NCBI RefSeq assembly: GCF_020559915.1 | Contig: NZ_JAJCLZ010000033.1 | Coordinates: 1-15,658, forward strand | Direction: 5' to 3' | Source of the DNA: Ruminococcus sp. 210702-SL.1.03 | GTDB taxonomy: Bacteria; Bacillota; Clostridia; Oscillospirales; Ruminococcaceae | DNA length: 15,658 nt | Shown: positions 7,191 through 14,720 of the stretch, in pieces | Numbering within the stretch: the stretch's first letter is position 1 | How the letters are laid out: the number at the start of each line of letters is the position of its first letter | Notes under the pieces: model-generated | The model's input: the letters and a program-made list of their open reading frames with translations, nothing else | The model's database searches: none | What the model was told of the DNA's origin: nothing | Translations under genes and position numbers: made by a program

Positions 7191-7485
7191 TATCTGTCAC
7201 CTCGCTTTCTTCTACCCGTATAGTTTTCTTCGCAAAGGAATATCTTATCCAGTCAAACCACGCTGCTGCAAAGCATTTGGTAGGGTCTGAGGGACTGTTG
7301 CCGCTTAGAATGAGAAACTCGACACTGCAGAATATAATGAACGGTATTTTGAGTTTTGCGGCTACAAAAAAGTCCCCAAGCTCAGAAGCCCCTGCGATAG
7401 TGAAAATAAATCCCACTACCTTTACAACGCTTATATGACGGAAAATATGATAATCAGCTTTTGTTTTCTTTGGCACTAAGCCCAT
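7159..7485 (-). CDS. VirB3/PrgI-like inner-membrane channel protein
   Basis: A 108-residue protein with two closely spaced membrane segments (about residues 23-42 and 46-62), then a cytoplasmic tail holding SGNSPSDPTKCFAAAWFDWI and a basic-then-acidic end. Its size, two-helix hairpin and position directly before VirB4 match the PrgI/VirB3 place in Gram-positive type IV secretion operons, where this protein docks the VirB4 ATPase at the membrane. Assignment rests on topology and synteny more than on a strict motif. The ribosome binding site is GAAGG, seven nt before the ATG. The 3' end overlaps the start of virB4 by 32 bp, and the gene begins 18 bp after the virB6-like gene. Confidence 0.75.
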   Translation of the reverse strand: MGLVPKKTKADYHIFRHISVVKVVGFIFTIAGASELGDFFVAAKLKIPFIIFCSVEFLILSGNSPSDPTKCFAAAWFDWIRYSFAKKTIRVEESEVTDNENVFKAKDE

Positions 7486-7503
7486 ATTTTTACCTTCTTT
7501 CTC

Positions 7504-10086
7504 TTACAGTCCTTTTCCTTTTTCAGCAGATGGATCTGATGTGTTTTTTGTATTATTAGAGGTTTTAGCTGTGGGTCTAGGCGCGTTGTCATGGTTGGCT
7601 GCCGTTGATGGCGATGGTTCAGAGAAACCGCTGCCTTGTGTGCTGCCCTGATCTGTGTTATTTGAAGCAGAAGTGTTTCGACTGCTGCTTGCAGAGGGTT
7701 CACTGTTATTGCTGCCGGAAGCAGTTACTTTGCTTTCCGGAGCAGTAGCAGTTTGTGATTCGGCGCTGCCAGAACCGCTTGAAGGATCATTCTGAGGGTT
7801 GAATCCCTGTCCCTTTTCACCTTGCTTACCGTCTGCTCCTTTTTCGCCTGCAGCTCCATTTACGCCTGGCGCGCCGTTTTGACCGTCTTTGCCGTTCATA
7901 CCGCCTGATGATTGCGTCATACTAGAACCGCCGTCAGCACCGCACATATTTTTAAAGCTGTCGGTAAAATGGTCTTTTGCTTCTCCTACGCTTTGCTTTA
8001 TGTTGCCTGCTCCGGCTGCTGTATTATATCCTGCCTTAGCTCCAATATCGCTATGACCGAAAGCTCCGCCAACTGCGCCGACAGTTCCGCCAACAGTAGC
8101 TCCGCCAATGGATCTGCCCACTTTTCCGAGGGTGGAATTACCTTGACTTACACCACCGTATACGCCTCCAGCCATACCCTTTATAGCACCGGAGGCAGCT
8201 CCGCCAGCCTTTTGGGCAATTTTCTGACCGCCGTTCTTTACTGCTCCTAAAGTATGACCGCCCATGTTTAGTGCGCTCATAGCTGTATAACCGCCCATCT
8301 GTGTTGCCTGAGATAGCGCCATTATAGCTCCGGCACCAGACTTTACACCGGCGTCTATGCCAAAAAGCTTAGTCAGTATGTCAGGACCATCTATCACAAA
8401 TTTTGCACCGGCTATTATGACTATCAGTACTACGGCAAAATTATCGCCGTATTTAGATTCGCGCACGCCCCATACTACTGATAGATACAGCCGAAACAGA
8501 ATTACAACGATCATCAGTATTATATTTGAAAGCAGCATATTTTGTATCGCCTTTTTTGCTCTTCCCGAGTTGTTAAGGTCTGTGGCGATGACAAATGGCG
8601 TTATTAGCTGCGAAAACATTATCTCAAATAAAGTAGTAGTTACTTTTATGCCGGAGAAGATCAAGCATATAAGTACAGCAAGCATAAGGCATAATGTGCT
8701 CAAAAAGTCTATATGCCAGTAATACAGGTAATCAGCGATATATCCCGGATCTATGTATTCGCGTACTGCTGATTTTACCATTGACTGATCGTCAAGATCT
8801 TCGTAATCTTCCTCTGTAAAAAGTGGTTCAGCCTTGTATTCGGTCGTTATATTTTTGGATGATTTGACATTTCGGGTATTGGCTTTAATGTTTAGATCCC
8901 TTATAACATCATCTTTTATTATTTCGAGAGCTTCCTCTATGGTGCGCGAATTAGCACCTACTGTCTGAGTCAATCCTGCGTCACGAACATAACCGTTATT
9001 TGCGATCGCGTCTTTTAGGTATGATTCAAAGCTGTTTACATTCGTAATATGTGAACCGTCAGAGTATGCAAGAGAACCTATCTCAACGCTGTATGGTACA
9101 GTAGTTCCAAAGCTTGCTGATACTATGGTTTTAGAATCTTCTTCCGATACTACACAGCCGCCCGGATAGTGCTGAGAGGTATACAGTATACAGCCAACAC
9201 CGCCGTTTGAAAGCATTGTAGTTACCAGTATAAATTTATCATTAACATGGGTGTATGCGTAATACTCACGGCTAAGCCCCAGCAGCTCCATCATGTTCTC
9301 AGTTGTCAATTCTGAGTATTTTTTCTGCTCTGGCTGTACGTCGTTTATATCAGTAACGTAGTATTTTGTCCAAGGTTTACTGTCGGTAGGCTCGAGAACG
9401 CCAGTTATATTTATGTTCTTGACATTGGCAGAATTGCCTATAACATCTGTGTATGACATTTTCTTTTTGTAGTCAACGCTGTTTACTACATCGTAAACTC
9501 CTTCGCCTAACAGATCGCTGCCTAAAGAAGAAAGAGTTACAACGCCTTCCTTATCAACAGATGAGTTTTCCGTGTGTCCCTCTATTTCAACGTGCTGCGC
9601 TGCTTTTACACCTCTGGTTTTCAATGCGTTGCAGGCTGATATAAATGACGGAAATGCGATCAGCAGTATCATCGAAACCATCACGCTCATAAGGAAATCT
9701 GAAACGTGTATTTTGTCATGGAAGATCACCATTGCGCATACGCCTATTATTAAAGCTATGCTCGCTGCTGCGGCAACGGCAGCCTGCATACTGCCGAAGC
9801 TGAAAGCGTCTGAAAGGTAGTCATACAAATTGAGTTTGAGCAGTATAGATACTGCATTATCAAAATAGTCGATAGCGTCAGCTAGAAATTTAAGTATAGC
9901 CCATTCTACGCTTATCAGCATATCTTTTGTCTTGCTGCGGACATCTACCATTTTAAGTATGGCTGATGAGCAGCCTTCGTATCCCAGATCATCAGCAGAG
10001 GCAAGCAGACTGCCTGCTCCGAGCGATAAGGCAAAAATGGCGCAGAATAAACTGTATATCTTTTTCTGTAATTTGGATATTTTCAT
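7504..10086 (-). CDS. VirB6/TrbL-like polytopic channel protein with collagen-like tail
   Basis: An 860-residue membrane protein, the likely channel-forming VirB6/TrbL component. A signal-peptide-like N-terminus ends near ASADDLG. Membrane helices lie at about 97-118 and 124-147. A roughly 300-residue soluble, probably extracellular loop follows (about 150-450), then four more helices near 455-475, 485-500, 520-545 and 555-575. Residues 600-710 are Gly/Ala-rich, as in TrbL C-termini. Residues about 728-760 hold eleven consecutive Gly-X-Y triplets (from GMN through GQG), a collagen-like segment, before a Ser/Asn/Pro-rich disordered end. An upstream ATG at 10119 has no ribosome binding site, while AAAGGA lies eight nt before the ATG at 10086, which is therefore chosen. 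A structured 96 bp spacer separates it from the pilin gene. Confidence 0.85.
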   Translation of the reverse strand: MKISKLQKKIYSLFCAIFALSLGAGSLLASADDLGYEGCSSAILKMVDVRSKTKDMLISVEWAILKFLADAIDYFDNAVSILLKLNLYDYLSDAFSFGSMQAAVAAAASIALIIGVCAMVIFHDKIHVSDFLMSVMVSMILLIAFPSFISACNALKTRGVKAAQHVEIEGHTENSSVDKEGVVTLSSLGSDLLGEGVYDVVNSVDYKKKMSYTDVIGNSANVKNINITGVLEPTDSKPWTKYYVTDINDVQPEQKKYSELTTENMMELLGLSREYYAYTHVNDKFILVTTMLSNGGVGCILYTSQHYPGGCVVSEEDSKTIVSASFGTTVPYSVEIGSLAYSDGSHITNVNSFESYLKDAIANNGYVRDAGLTQTVGANSRTIEEALEIIKDDVIRDLNIKANTRNVKSSKNITTEYKAEPLFTEEDYEDLDDQSMVKSAVREYIDPGYIADYLYYWHIDFLSTLCLMLAVLICLIFSGIKVTTTLFEIMFSQLITPFVIATDLNNSGRAKKAIQNMLLSNIILMIVVILFRLYLSVVWGVRESKYGDNFAVVLIVIIAGAKFVIDGPDILTKLFGIDAGVKSGAGAIMALSQATQMGGYTAMSALNMGGHTLGAVKNGGQKIAQKAGGAASGAIKGMAGGVYGGVSQGNSTLGKVGRSIGGATVGGTVGAVGGAFGHSDIGAKAGYNTAAGAGNIKQSVGEAKDHFTDSFKNMCGADGGSSMTQSSGGMNGKDGQNGAPGVNGAAGEKGADGKQGEKGQGFNPQNDPSSGSGSAESQTATAPESKVTASGSNNSEPSASSSRNTSASNNTDQGSTQGSGFSEPSPSTAANHDNAPRPTAKTSNNTKNTSDPSAEKGKGL

Positions 10087-10094
10087 ATGCTTAG

Positions 10095-10100
10095 TCCTTT
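10095..10100 (-). promoter_or_regulatory. Ribosome binding site deciding the virB6-like start
   Basis: AAAGGA on the minus strand, eight nt before the ATG at 10086. The upstream in-frame ATG at 10119 has nothing comparable and lies within the arm of a predicted hairpin. Confidence 0.65.
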
Positions 10101-10110
10101 CTGCAAATCG

Positions 10111-10175
10111 TGTGCGCACGGCAGAACAAAACGATCAGTGATTTCATTCTGCCGAACGCACACTCTGGTGCGTTC
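10111..10175 (-). promoter_or_regulatory. Two mutually exclusive hairpins between pilin and virB6 genes
   Basis: Hairpin A pairs 10154-10161 (GAACGCAC) with 10168-10175 (GTGCGTTC), a perfect 8 bp stem with a 6-nt loop. Hairpin B pairs 10111-10126 with 10147-10162, a 16 bp stem with two mismatches. Both use 10154-10161, so only one can form at a time. Neither is followed by a T-tract on the minus strand, so they are not simple terminators. Hairpin B ends about ten nt before the virB6 ribosome binding site. Likely roles are mRNA 3'-end protection of the pilin message, processing, or translation control. Confidence 0.55.
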
Positions 10176-10182
10176 TTTGGTT

Positions 10183-10539
10183 TTAACTTGTGTAAAGGCT
10201 GTCGAGGAATGACTGTCCAAAAACAAGAAGTATAACGGCTACTGCAAGACCTATCAGCCAGTTTTTGACCTTGCTCATGCCCTGCGAACCGCCTATCGCT
10301 ATACATATTACAGCTGCTACAAGGCAAACTCCAATAAGTGCTTTTGCAACATATTCAAGACCCGATTTGTTGGTATTGAGCCATGAAACTATGCTGCTCC
10401 ATGCACCGCCGCCTCCGTCGTCCGCATATGCTACAATAGTTGCGCTTGCTGTGCACATAAGTGCGCCAAGTGCTCTGGCAAGCATTTTATCCATTTTGGC
10501 GTATACAATGTACAACGCCTTTTGTATCTTCTTTATCAT
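10183..10539 (-). CDS. VirB2/TrbC-like pilin-type protein
   Basis: A 118-residue small membrane protein. A long basic-then-hydrophobic leader ends near ATIVAYADDGGGG, consistent with signal-peptidase cleavage after the Ala-Asp region. It is followed by an amphipathic piece and two membrane helices (about residues 60-83 and 90-110) joined by a short GGSQGMSKVKNW loop. This leader-plus-two-helix layout, small size and position before virB6 fit the VirB2/TrbC place, the pilin-like subunit lining the channel. The ATG at 10554 would add five residues but lies on the wrong side of the GGAGG motif; the ATG at 10539 is eight nt after it and is chosen. The gene begins 16 bp after the primase gene. Family identity is by topology and synteny. 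Confidence 0.8.
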   Translation of the reverse strand: MIKKIQKALYIVYAKMDKMLARALGALMCTASATIVAYADDGGGGAWSSIVSWLNTNKSGLEYVAKALIGVCLVAAVICIAIGGSQGMSKVKNWLIGLAVAVILLVFGQSFLDSLYTS

Positions 10540-10547
10540 AAATGATC

Positions 10548-10552
10548 CCTCC
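10548..10552 (-). promoter_or_regulatory. Ribosome binding site deciding the pilin start
   Basis: GGAGG on the minus strand, eight nt before the ATG at 10539. The earlier ATG at 10554 overlaps this motif and cannot use it. Confidence 0.7.
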
Positions 10553-10555
10553 ATT

Positions 10556-11632
10556 TTATTTTTTTAAAGGTTTTGATGTGGCTTTAAGAGCCATATTCAT
10601 CTCCCTATTTGTGATAGCTTGAAGCGTTTCGTTCCAGTCTTTGCCGTATGGCGGCTTGACTATTTTTACAGTGTACTTGCTTTCTAACTTTTGTTTTATT
10701 CTCAGCGCTGCAGCCTGCCCCTTATCATCATTGTCAAGACACAGCGCTATCTTAGTTATCCGCGGATCATCTTTCAGCCGCTGCTCCAGCGCTTTTTCTG
10801 ATAGTCCTGAAAGAGAAAGTCGATTAAAACCCAGCCAGCAATCAGGGCGATAAAGGCTCATATCTCCTGCCGCTGCACATTGCTTCTTCATCGCCAACTG
10901 CATGAGCGTACCGTGAGATAGCAGATCTATCGGCGCTTCAAATACATAAAGCTGCGACGGATCGTAATGCCTTGCGGTCGGCAGTGCAGGAACAAAAAAG
11001 CTGTATGCTTTATTACTTCCGGCAATGTTTTGTGGATAATACTTTTTGTATGTATTAGTGATCTTTGCTTCGGCAAATCTCATTTTTCCTGCGCGGTCAT
11101 ATCCACAAAATATCACACGCTTTTTATCGTCTTGATAGATAAGCTTGTTAGAAACGCAGTATCTTATCACGTCATCAGACAAGCAGCGTGTTTTACCTAG
11201 ATAGGCGAAAAGCTCTCTGCACTGTTCTTTCATTGCAGCAGGCGGTGAAAAGGGAACAGGCACATCGTTTTGACGTGCCTGCTGTGCAGTGTTTTGTCTA
11301 GGTGAATCTCTCGCACTGTTAGTATTGTTAAGCGGCTTATTGCCGATAAGTATTTCGGCTGCTTCCTCAAATCTATATCCATCGACTTTCATAAGCCAGT
11401 CGATAGCACCTTTGCCGTATAGATCTTGTGAGTACCAGTGCCATGTGTATCTGTCAGGGTCAATAACTATACTGTCATGCTCTCTGCCTATGCTGTAATT
11501 TCCGGCTCTTTTAAAGTTGAAGCCTGCATGGCGTTCCAAAAAATCGACCATATCGACTTTTCTGGCATTCTCCAGCTCTTCTGCGCTGTATCTGATAAAT
11601 CGTTTGCCCGAGTTGTACATTTTGTCTATCAT
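10556..11632 (-). CDS. Toprim-domain primase-like protein with degenerate N-terminal zinc module
   Basis: A 358-residue protein of the mobile-element Toprim group (DUF3991-Toprim type). Residues about 15-97 resemble the CHC2-type primase zinc domain by layout (VDMVDFLERHAGF, HWYSQDLYGKGAIDWLM, FEEAAEIL) but lack the metal-binding Cys residues. After a Gln/Pro-rich linker (about 98-125), residues 130-220 match the DUF3991 region. Toprim follows, with E232 in VFEAPID and D300/D302 in LDNDDKG, the expected acidic metal-binding residues, and ends in the GKDWNE phrase common in these proteins. It may prime complementary-strand synthesis in the recipient or during rolling-circle replication of the element; no separate polymerase domain is seen. 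The ATG at 11632 overlaps the stop of the preceding gene (ATGA), and an AAGGGGGT ribosome binding site precedes it. Confidence 0.85.
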   Translation of the reverse strand: MIDKMYNSGKRFIRYSAEELENARKVDMVDFLERHAGFNFKRAGNYSIGREHDSIVIDPDRYTWHWYSQDLYGKGAIDWLMKVDGYRFEEAAEILIGNKPLNNTNSARDSPRQNTAQQARQNDVPVPFSPPAAMKEQCRELFAYLGKTRCLSDDVIRYCVSNKLIYQDDKKRVIFCGYDRAGKMRFAEAKITNTYKKYYPQNIAGSNKAYSFFVPALPTARHYDPSQLYVFEAPIDLLSHGTLMQLAMKKQCAAAGDMSLYRPDCWLGFNRLSLSGLSEKALEQRLKDDPRITKIALCLDNDDKGQAAALRIKQKLESKYTVKIVKPPYGKDWNETLQAITNREMNMALKATSKPLKK

Positions 11633-11922
11633 GGCTTTACCCCCTTACTGTTAGAAATCAGATCCATGTTCTCACCCAGATAGTCGTTTGTTGCGGGTAT
11701 ATCGATAGAATTATCTCTGCCTGTGCAAACGAAATTCTCAAATCTTTTGGAAAGCTTGTTTGAAAACTCATACCGAACATAATCTTTTGTCATTCTTGAA
11801 CCGCTCTCAACGTAAAGCTGCCCAGCCTGAGATATTACAGCTCGCCATTCGGTCATGCCGTCATGCTGTAATTTAGCCTGATAAACGCCGTTCTTCACTC
11901 TAAATCCATTTATTGTTGCCAT
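11629..11922 (-). CDS. Standalone copy of the polyvalent protein's C-terminal module
   Basis: A 97-residue protein. Residues 7-64 align without gaps to the C-terminal module of the 908-residue protein encoded just upstream, with 23 of 58 positions identical. The shared pattern is FRxKxGVxQA, then GxTxWRxV, GxLYxxxGS, an Arg, and SxRFxxF. It is probably a small beta-rich fold and no known family was recognised. The shared module may bind DNA, a transfer component or a common partner; the sequence does not say which. The ATG at 11937 lies before the ribosome binding site, while the ATG at 11922 is five nt after GGGAGGTG and is chosen. The stop overlaps the primase start (ATGA), tying the two genes translationally. 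The preceding gene is separated by a terminator whose T-tract abuts this ribosome binding site. Confidence 0.75.
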   Translation of the reverse strand: MATINGFRVKNGVYQAKLQHDGMTEWRAVISQAGQLYVESGSRMTKDYVRYEFSNKLSKRFENFVCTGRDNSIDIPATNDYLGENMDLISNSKGVKP

Positions 11923-11927
11923 GTTAT

Positions 11928-11935
11928 CACCTCCC
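11928..11935 (-). promoter_or_regulatory. Strong ribosome binding site adjoining a terminator T-tract
   Basis: GGGAGGTG on the minus strand, five nt before the ATG at 11922. It begins on the base right after the terminator T-tract, so only transcripts that read through the terminator carry it. Confidence 0.7.
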
Positions 11936-11974
11936 AAATAAAAAACAACTTCGTCCCCACTGGGGAAGAAGTTG
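11936..11974 (-). terminator. Intrinsic terminator after the polyvalent protein gene
   Basis: On the minus strand, 13 nt arms at 11962-11974 and 11946-11958 pair with one mismatch around a 3-nt loop, followed by TTTTTTATTT. The hairpin begins three bases after the stop of the 908-residue gene. Partial termination here would lower expression of the downstream transfer genes relative to the regulator and polyvalent protein, and it offers a control point for antitermination. Confidence 0.8.
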
Positions 11975-11976
11975 AT

Positions 11977-14703
11977 TTAAAGCTTTTTATTTTTTGTTAT
12001 AGGCAAAATGCTCTTATTCTGCTTATCGTTTTTTGCAAATGATCCGTTGCCGAAAAGCTTGAACTTTTGAAAACGGTCACTTTGCTCTGCTGATAAATAG
12101 TGTCTTTCAAGGCTGCCTAAACTCTTTGAGCCGGTTGTCAGATACAGTTTGCCATCGGCAGCTCTTACTGTACGCCAGTCTGTTTTTCCGTTATACAATA
12201 TGTGCGCTTGAAAAACACCATCTTTTTTGCGAAATTCCTTGATACGCACGTCAGCAGTTATCGGCTTATCCTTTAATTGTATATTATTTGTTAAATCTGC
12301 CATAGGCACATTGACATTATCAAGAGAATATGCTATACTATTATCAAAGCGGATCACTGTGTCGCGTATGGACTGGGAGAATTGGACTCCTAAGTCTGCG
12401 AGCATATCTGCTTTTTTTATGTTTACAGCAAGAATATCTGCTGTGTGAAGCTCCAGATAGTTAGAAAGATTATGTTTCCCGTACAGCGTTGCTATGCGGT
12501 TTATCCTTCCGTTTTGCCTATCCAGCGATATTGGAACGATCACGTTTTCTCCGCTTGCATTCGTTAAGTCTGTCAAAAGAACAACAGAATTAGCGTTATC
12601 ATTACTGCCTTTCAGTACCAATATCGGTTTTCTTATAGCGTCTGAAAGCCTGTATATCTGCTCTTTGGGTATATCATGTCCCTCAGTATGGCGCTTGTTA
12701 TACTCACCGATACCGGCAACGGCGTTATGCAGATCTGATTGATTTATAACTACCTTTGCGGCTTGTGAATCAAGTATTTTTAAAATATTCGGTGTGCCGC
12801 AAACGTTGATGACTTCGTGTACAGGCATTTCGCCGCCGAAAAATTTATCGAGCTGCCTTTGGAATACATGATCTTCGCTCTCATTATGTCTGATCTTTGA
12901 AGCCATTTTAAGTATGTTCTCCTCATCGGAAAGCATACTTTTTTCTTTTTCGACGATGATCTTGGCGGTACTGTATGTAGTCTTTTTAACAGCTTTCTTT
13001 TTCATCAGATCAAATAAAGAGAGCTGCTCAGGCTCGATATTGTCGGCTTGCATTTCGGTATAAGCCGCCTTTTCAGTTACCGCCTGAGAAATATCCGCTT
13101 CATGCAGCAGCCCCTTTTCTCTCAGCGTCTTAAAAAGCTCATCAAATTTTGCATTTATTGCCTCGCGTTCCTCACCATATGGATAAGTTGGTATAGCTTT
13201 TCCGTTTTCATCTATTCCAACCGATTCTGCGTGTTTGCAAAGATAATCTGATACATCAGGCTTTAGTTTGTCCATGACATAGCACGCAAATGCGCGTGCA
13301 AACAGTTCAACGTCACTCGCCCAGTAACCCTTATCTGTTTTGCTGTACTGTGTATCAAGCTTTTTAGCGTGAAGATAAAAGCTGCTGAATTTTCCGTTAC
13401 TGTATTTGATACTATCCATAAGATCATATATTGGCGAGTCTTTTATGTGCTTTTTATCTGTTAGATATATGGTCGGTGCATTTAGCTTTCGAGCAAGGTA
13501 ATGATCCAGAGCGTGTCCCCATTCGTGAGCAAGTGCTCCTGCGCCGTTCATCTTCGTCAAATTTATAACATTTCTGTCTGATTCAAAGTGTGCTAACGCA
13601 ATGCTTCTGCCGCGAGCACCATAGGCTATTGAAAGATCACCGGCAAGAGAAATATCCTTATCAGCGATATTCAAGGCTTTGGCAAGATCCTTAAAAGCGT
13701 CATATGACATATTCAGATTATACTGTCTGTCATTTTGATTTTCCCAGTTGCCAAATTCGCCGCCGCGAAAACCAAAGATCCGCAGCATATCATTTCCGCT
13801 TATATCCCGTCCTTTTCGATAGTCTATACCGTGACGCTCAATATTGGAAAGCTGCGGCGGTTTGAATTTAACTTTGCGCTTCGTGGGCTCTTTGCGTTTG
13901 GCTTCCGGCTTTGCTTTATTCAGTATAGAGTTTTTTACTTCCTCAAAAGTATGGAAATTTATGTCCATGACTTTATAACGTCTGTCTAAAAAGAAAAAAG
14001 TGTCTTTTTGCCATTTGGAAATGTCTGTAAACTGCTTATCAGGCTTATATGAATAGTATAGTGAATTTCCATTTCTGATCCTTAACCAGTTTTCAATGGG
14101 GTCATACTCTACGTTTTTGCCGTTGTACTGCACTATTAGATACTGCGAAAGCTGCTTTTGTTCGGCAGTGTACAGAAATTGTTTTTTATTTATCTCTCTG
14201 TCAAGGTCAGAAAGGTTGCTTTGTACGCTGACTGCTCTCCAGAATTTATTTGTAAAGCAGTCGAATGTGTTTGGTTCTCTGTTGTATCTGCTCCAATATC
14301 CGCGGCAGCTATACGAATCACATATATTTTGCTTGAAGTTGGTTATGTCGTTGTCTGTTTTAAGCGACATACATCTATCACGCACGTCTGATATTACATT
14401 TATGTACCCCTCACGGTAGCTGTCAGAAGGGTGTATGTTTTCAGGTGGGCTTGCAGGCAATGAGTCGCGCACTCTTTTTATAAAATAGACTATTCTGATA
14501 GGCAGTCCTTCATCATACAGCTTTTGATAATCGGGGACAGCCCATATCTGCTTTTTAGTGATATATTTTTGTTTTTCGACCTCTGTCCAATCTGTTATGT
14601 CGGAAGCTCTCAATCCGCGAGAACGTATCTCTAAGCTGAAAAGGTCTTTTCTTGCACCTCCTATTTTCTCACCAAAATCCTCGATCTTTTTATTATCGCT
14701 CAT
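11977..14703 (-). CDS. Polyvalent protein: LPD1 metallopeptidase-like, MuF-C/PBECR-like and C-terminal module
   Basis: A 908-residue multidomain protein. Residues 1-270 are of unknown family, charged and rich in aromatic residues, with WYS/YKPDK-type strands. Residues about 285-480 match LPD1 (large polyvalent protein-associated domain 1): DISLAGDLSIAYGARG, then the zinc motif HEWGH at 393-397, and a downstream E466 in DVELFARAF that could be the third ligand. Residues about 625-790 resemble the MuF-C/PBECR-type domain of phage and element polyvalent proteins (GTPNILKIL, KPILVLKG, VVLLTDLT, IATLYGKHN). Residues about 815-890 repeat the module found alone in the next gene. Such proteins are thought to enter the recipient with conjugated or injected DNA and counter host defences; delivery here is inference. 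GGGGTGA precedes the ATG. An intrinsic terminator follows the stop. Confidence 0.85.
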   Translation of the reverse strand: MSDNKKIEDFGEKIGGARKDLFSLEIRSRGLRASDITDWTEVEKQKYITKKQIWAVPDYQKLYDEGLPIRIVYFIKRVRDSLPASPPENIHPSDSYREGYINVISDVRDRCMSLKTDNDITNFKQNICDSYSCRGYWSRYNREPNTFDCFTNKFWRAVSVQSNLSDLDREINKKQFLYTAEQKQLSQYLIVQYNGKNVEYDPIENWLRIRNGNSLYYSYKPDKQFTDISKWQKDTFFFLDRRYKVMDINFHTFEEVKNSILNKAKPEAKRKEPTKRKVKFKPPQLSNIERHGIDYRKGRDISGNDMLRIFGFRGGEFGNWENQNDRQYNLNMSYDAFKDLAKALNIADKDISLAGDLSIAYGARGRSIALAHFESDRNVINLTKMNGAGALAHEWGHALDHYLARKLNAPTIYLTDKKHIKDSPIYDLMDSIKYSNGKFSSFYLHAKKLDTQYSKTDKGYWASDVELFARAFACYVMDKLKPDVSDYLCKHAESVGIDENGKAIPTYPYGEEREAINAKFDELFKTLREKGLLHEADISQAVTEKAAYTEMQADNIEPEQLSLFDLMKKKAVKKTTYSTAKIIVEKEKSMLSDEENILKMASKIRHNESEDHVFQRQLDKFFGGEMPVHEVINVCGTPNILKILDSQAAKVVINQSDLHNAVAGIGEYNKRHTEGHDIPKEQIYRLSDAIRKPILVLKGSNDNANSVVLLTDLTNASGENVIVPISLDRQNGRINRIATLYGKHNLSNYLELHTADILAVNIKKADMLADLGVQFSQSIRDTVIRFDNSIAYSLDNVNVPMADLTNNIQLKDKPITADVRIKEFRKKDGVFQAHILYNGKTDWRTVRAADGKLYLTTGSKSLGSLERHYLSAEQSDRFQKFKLFGNGSFAKNDKQNKSILPITKNKKL

Positions 14704-14720
14704 GTGTTATCACCCCATTT

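Noticed and set aside
7476..7703. Minus-strand 75-codon open frame
   Set aside because: It is an alternative frame of the low-complexity tail of the VirB6-like gene, with no ribosome binding site.
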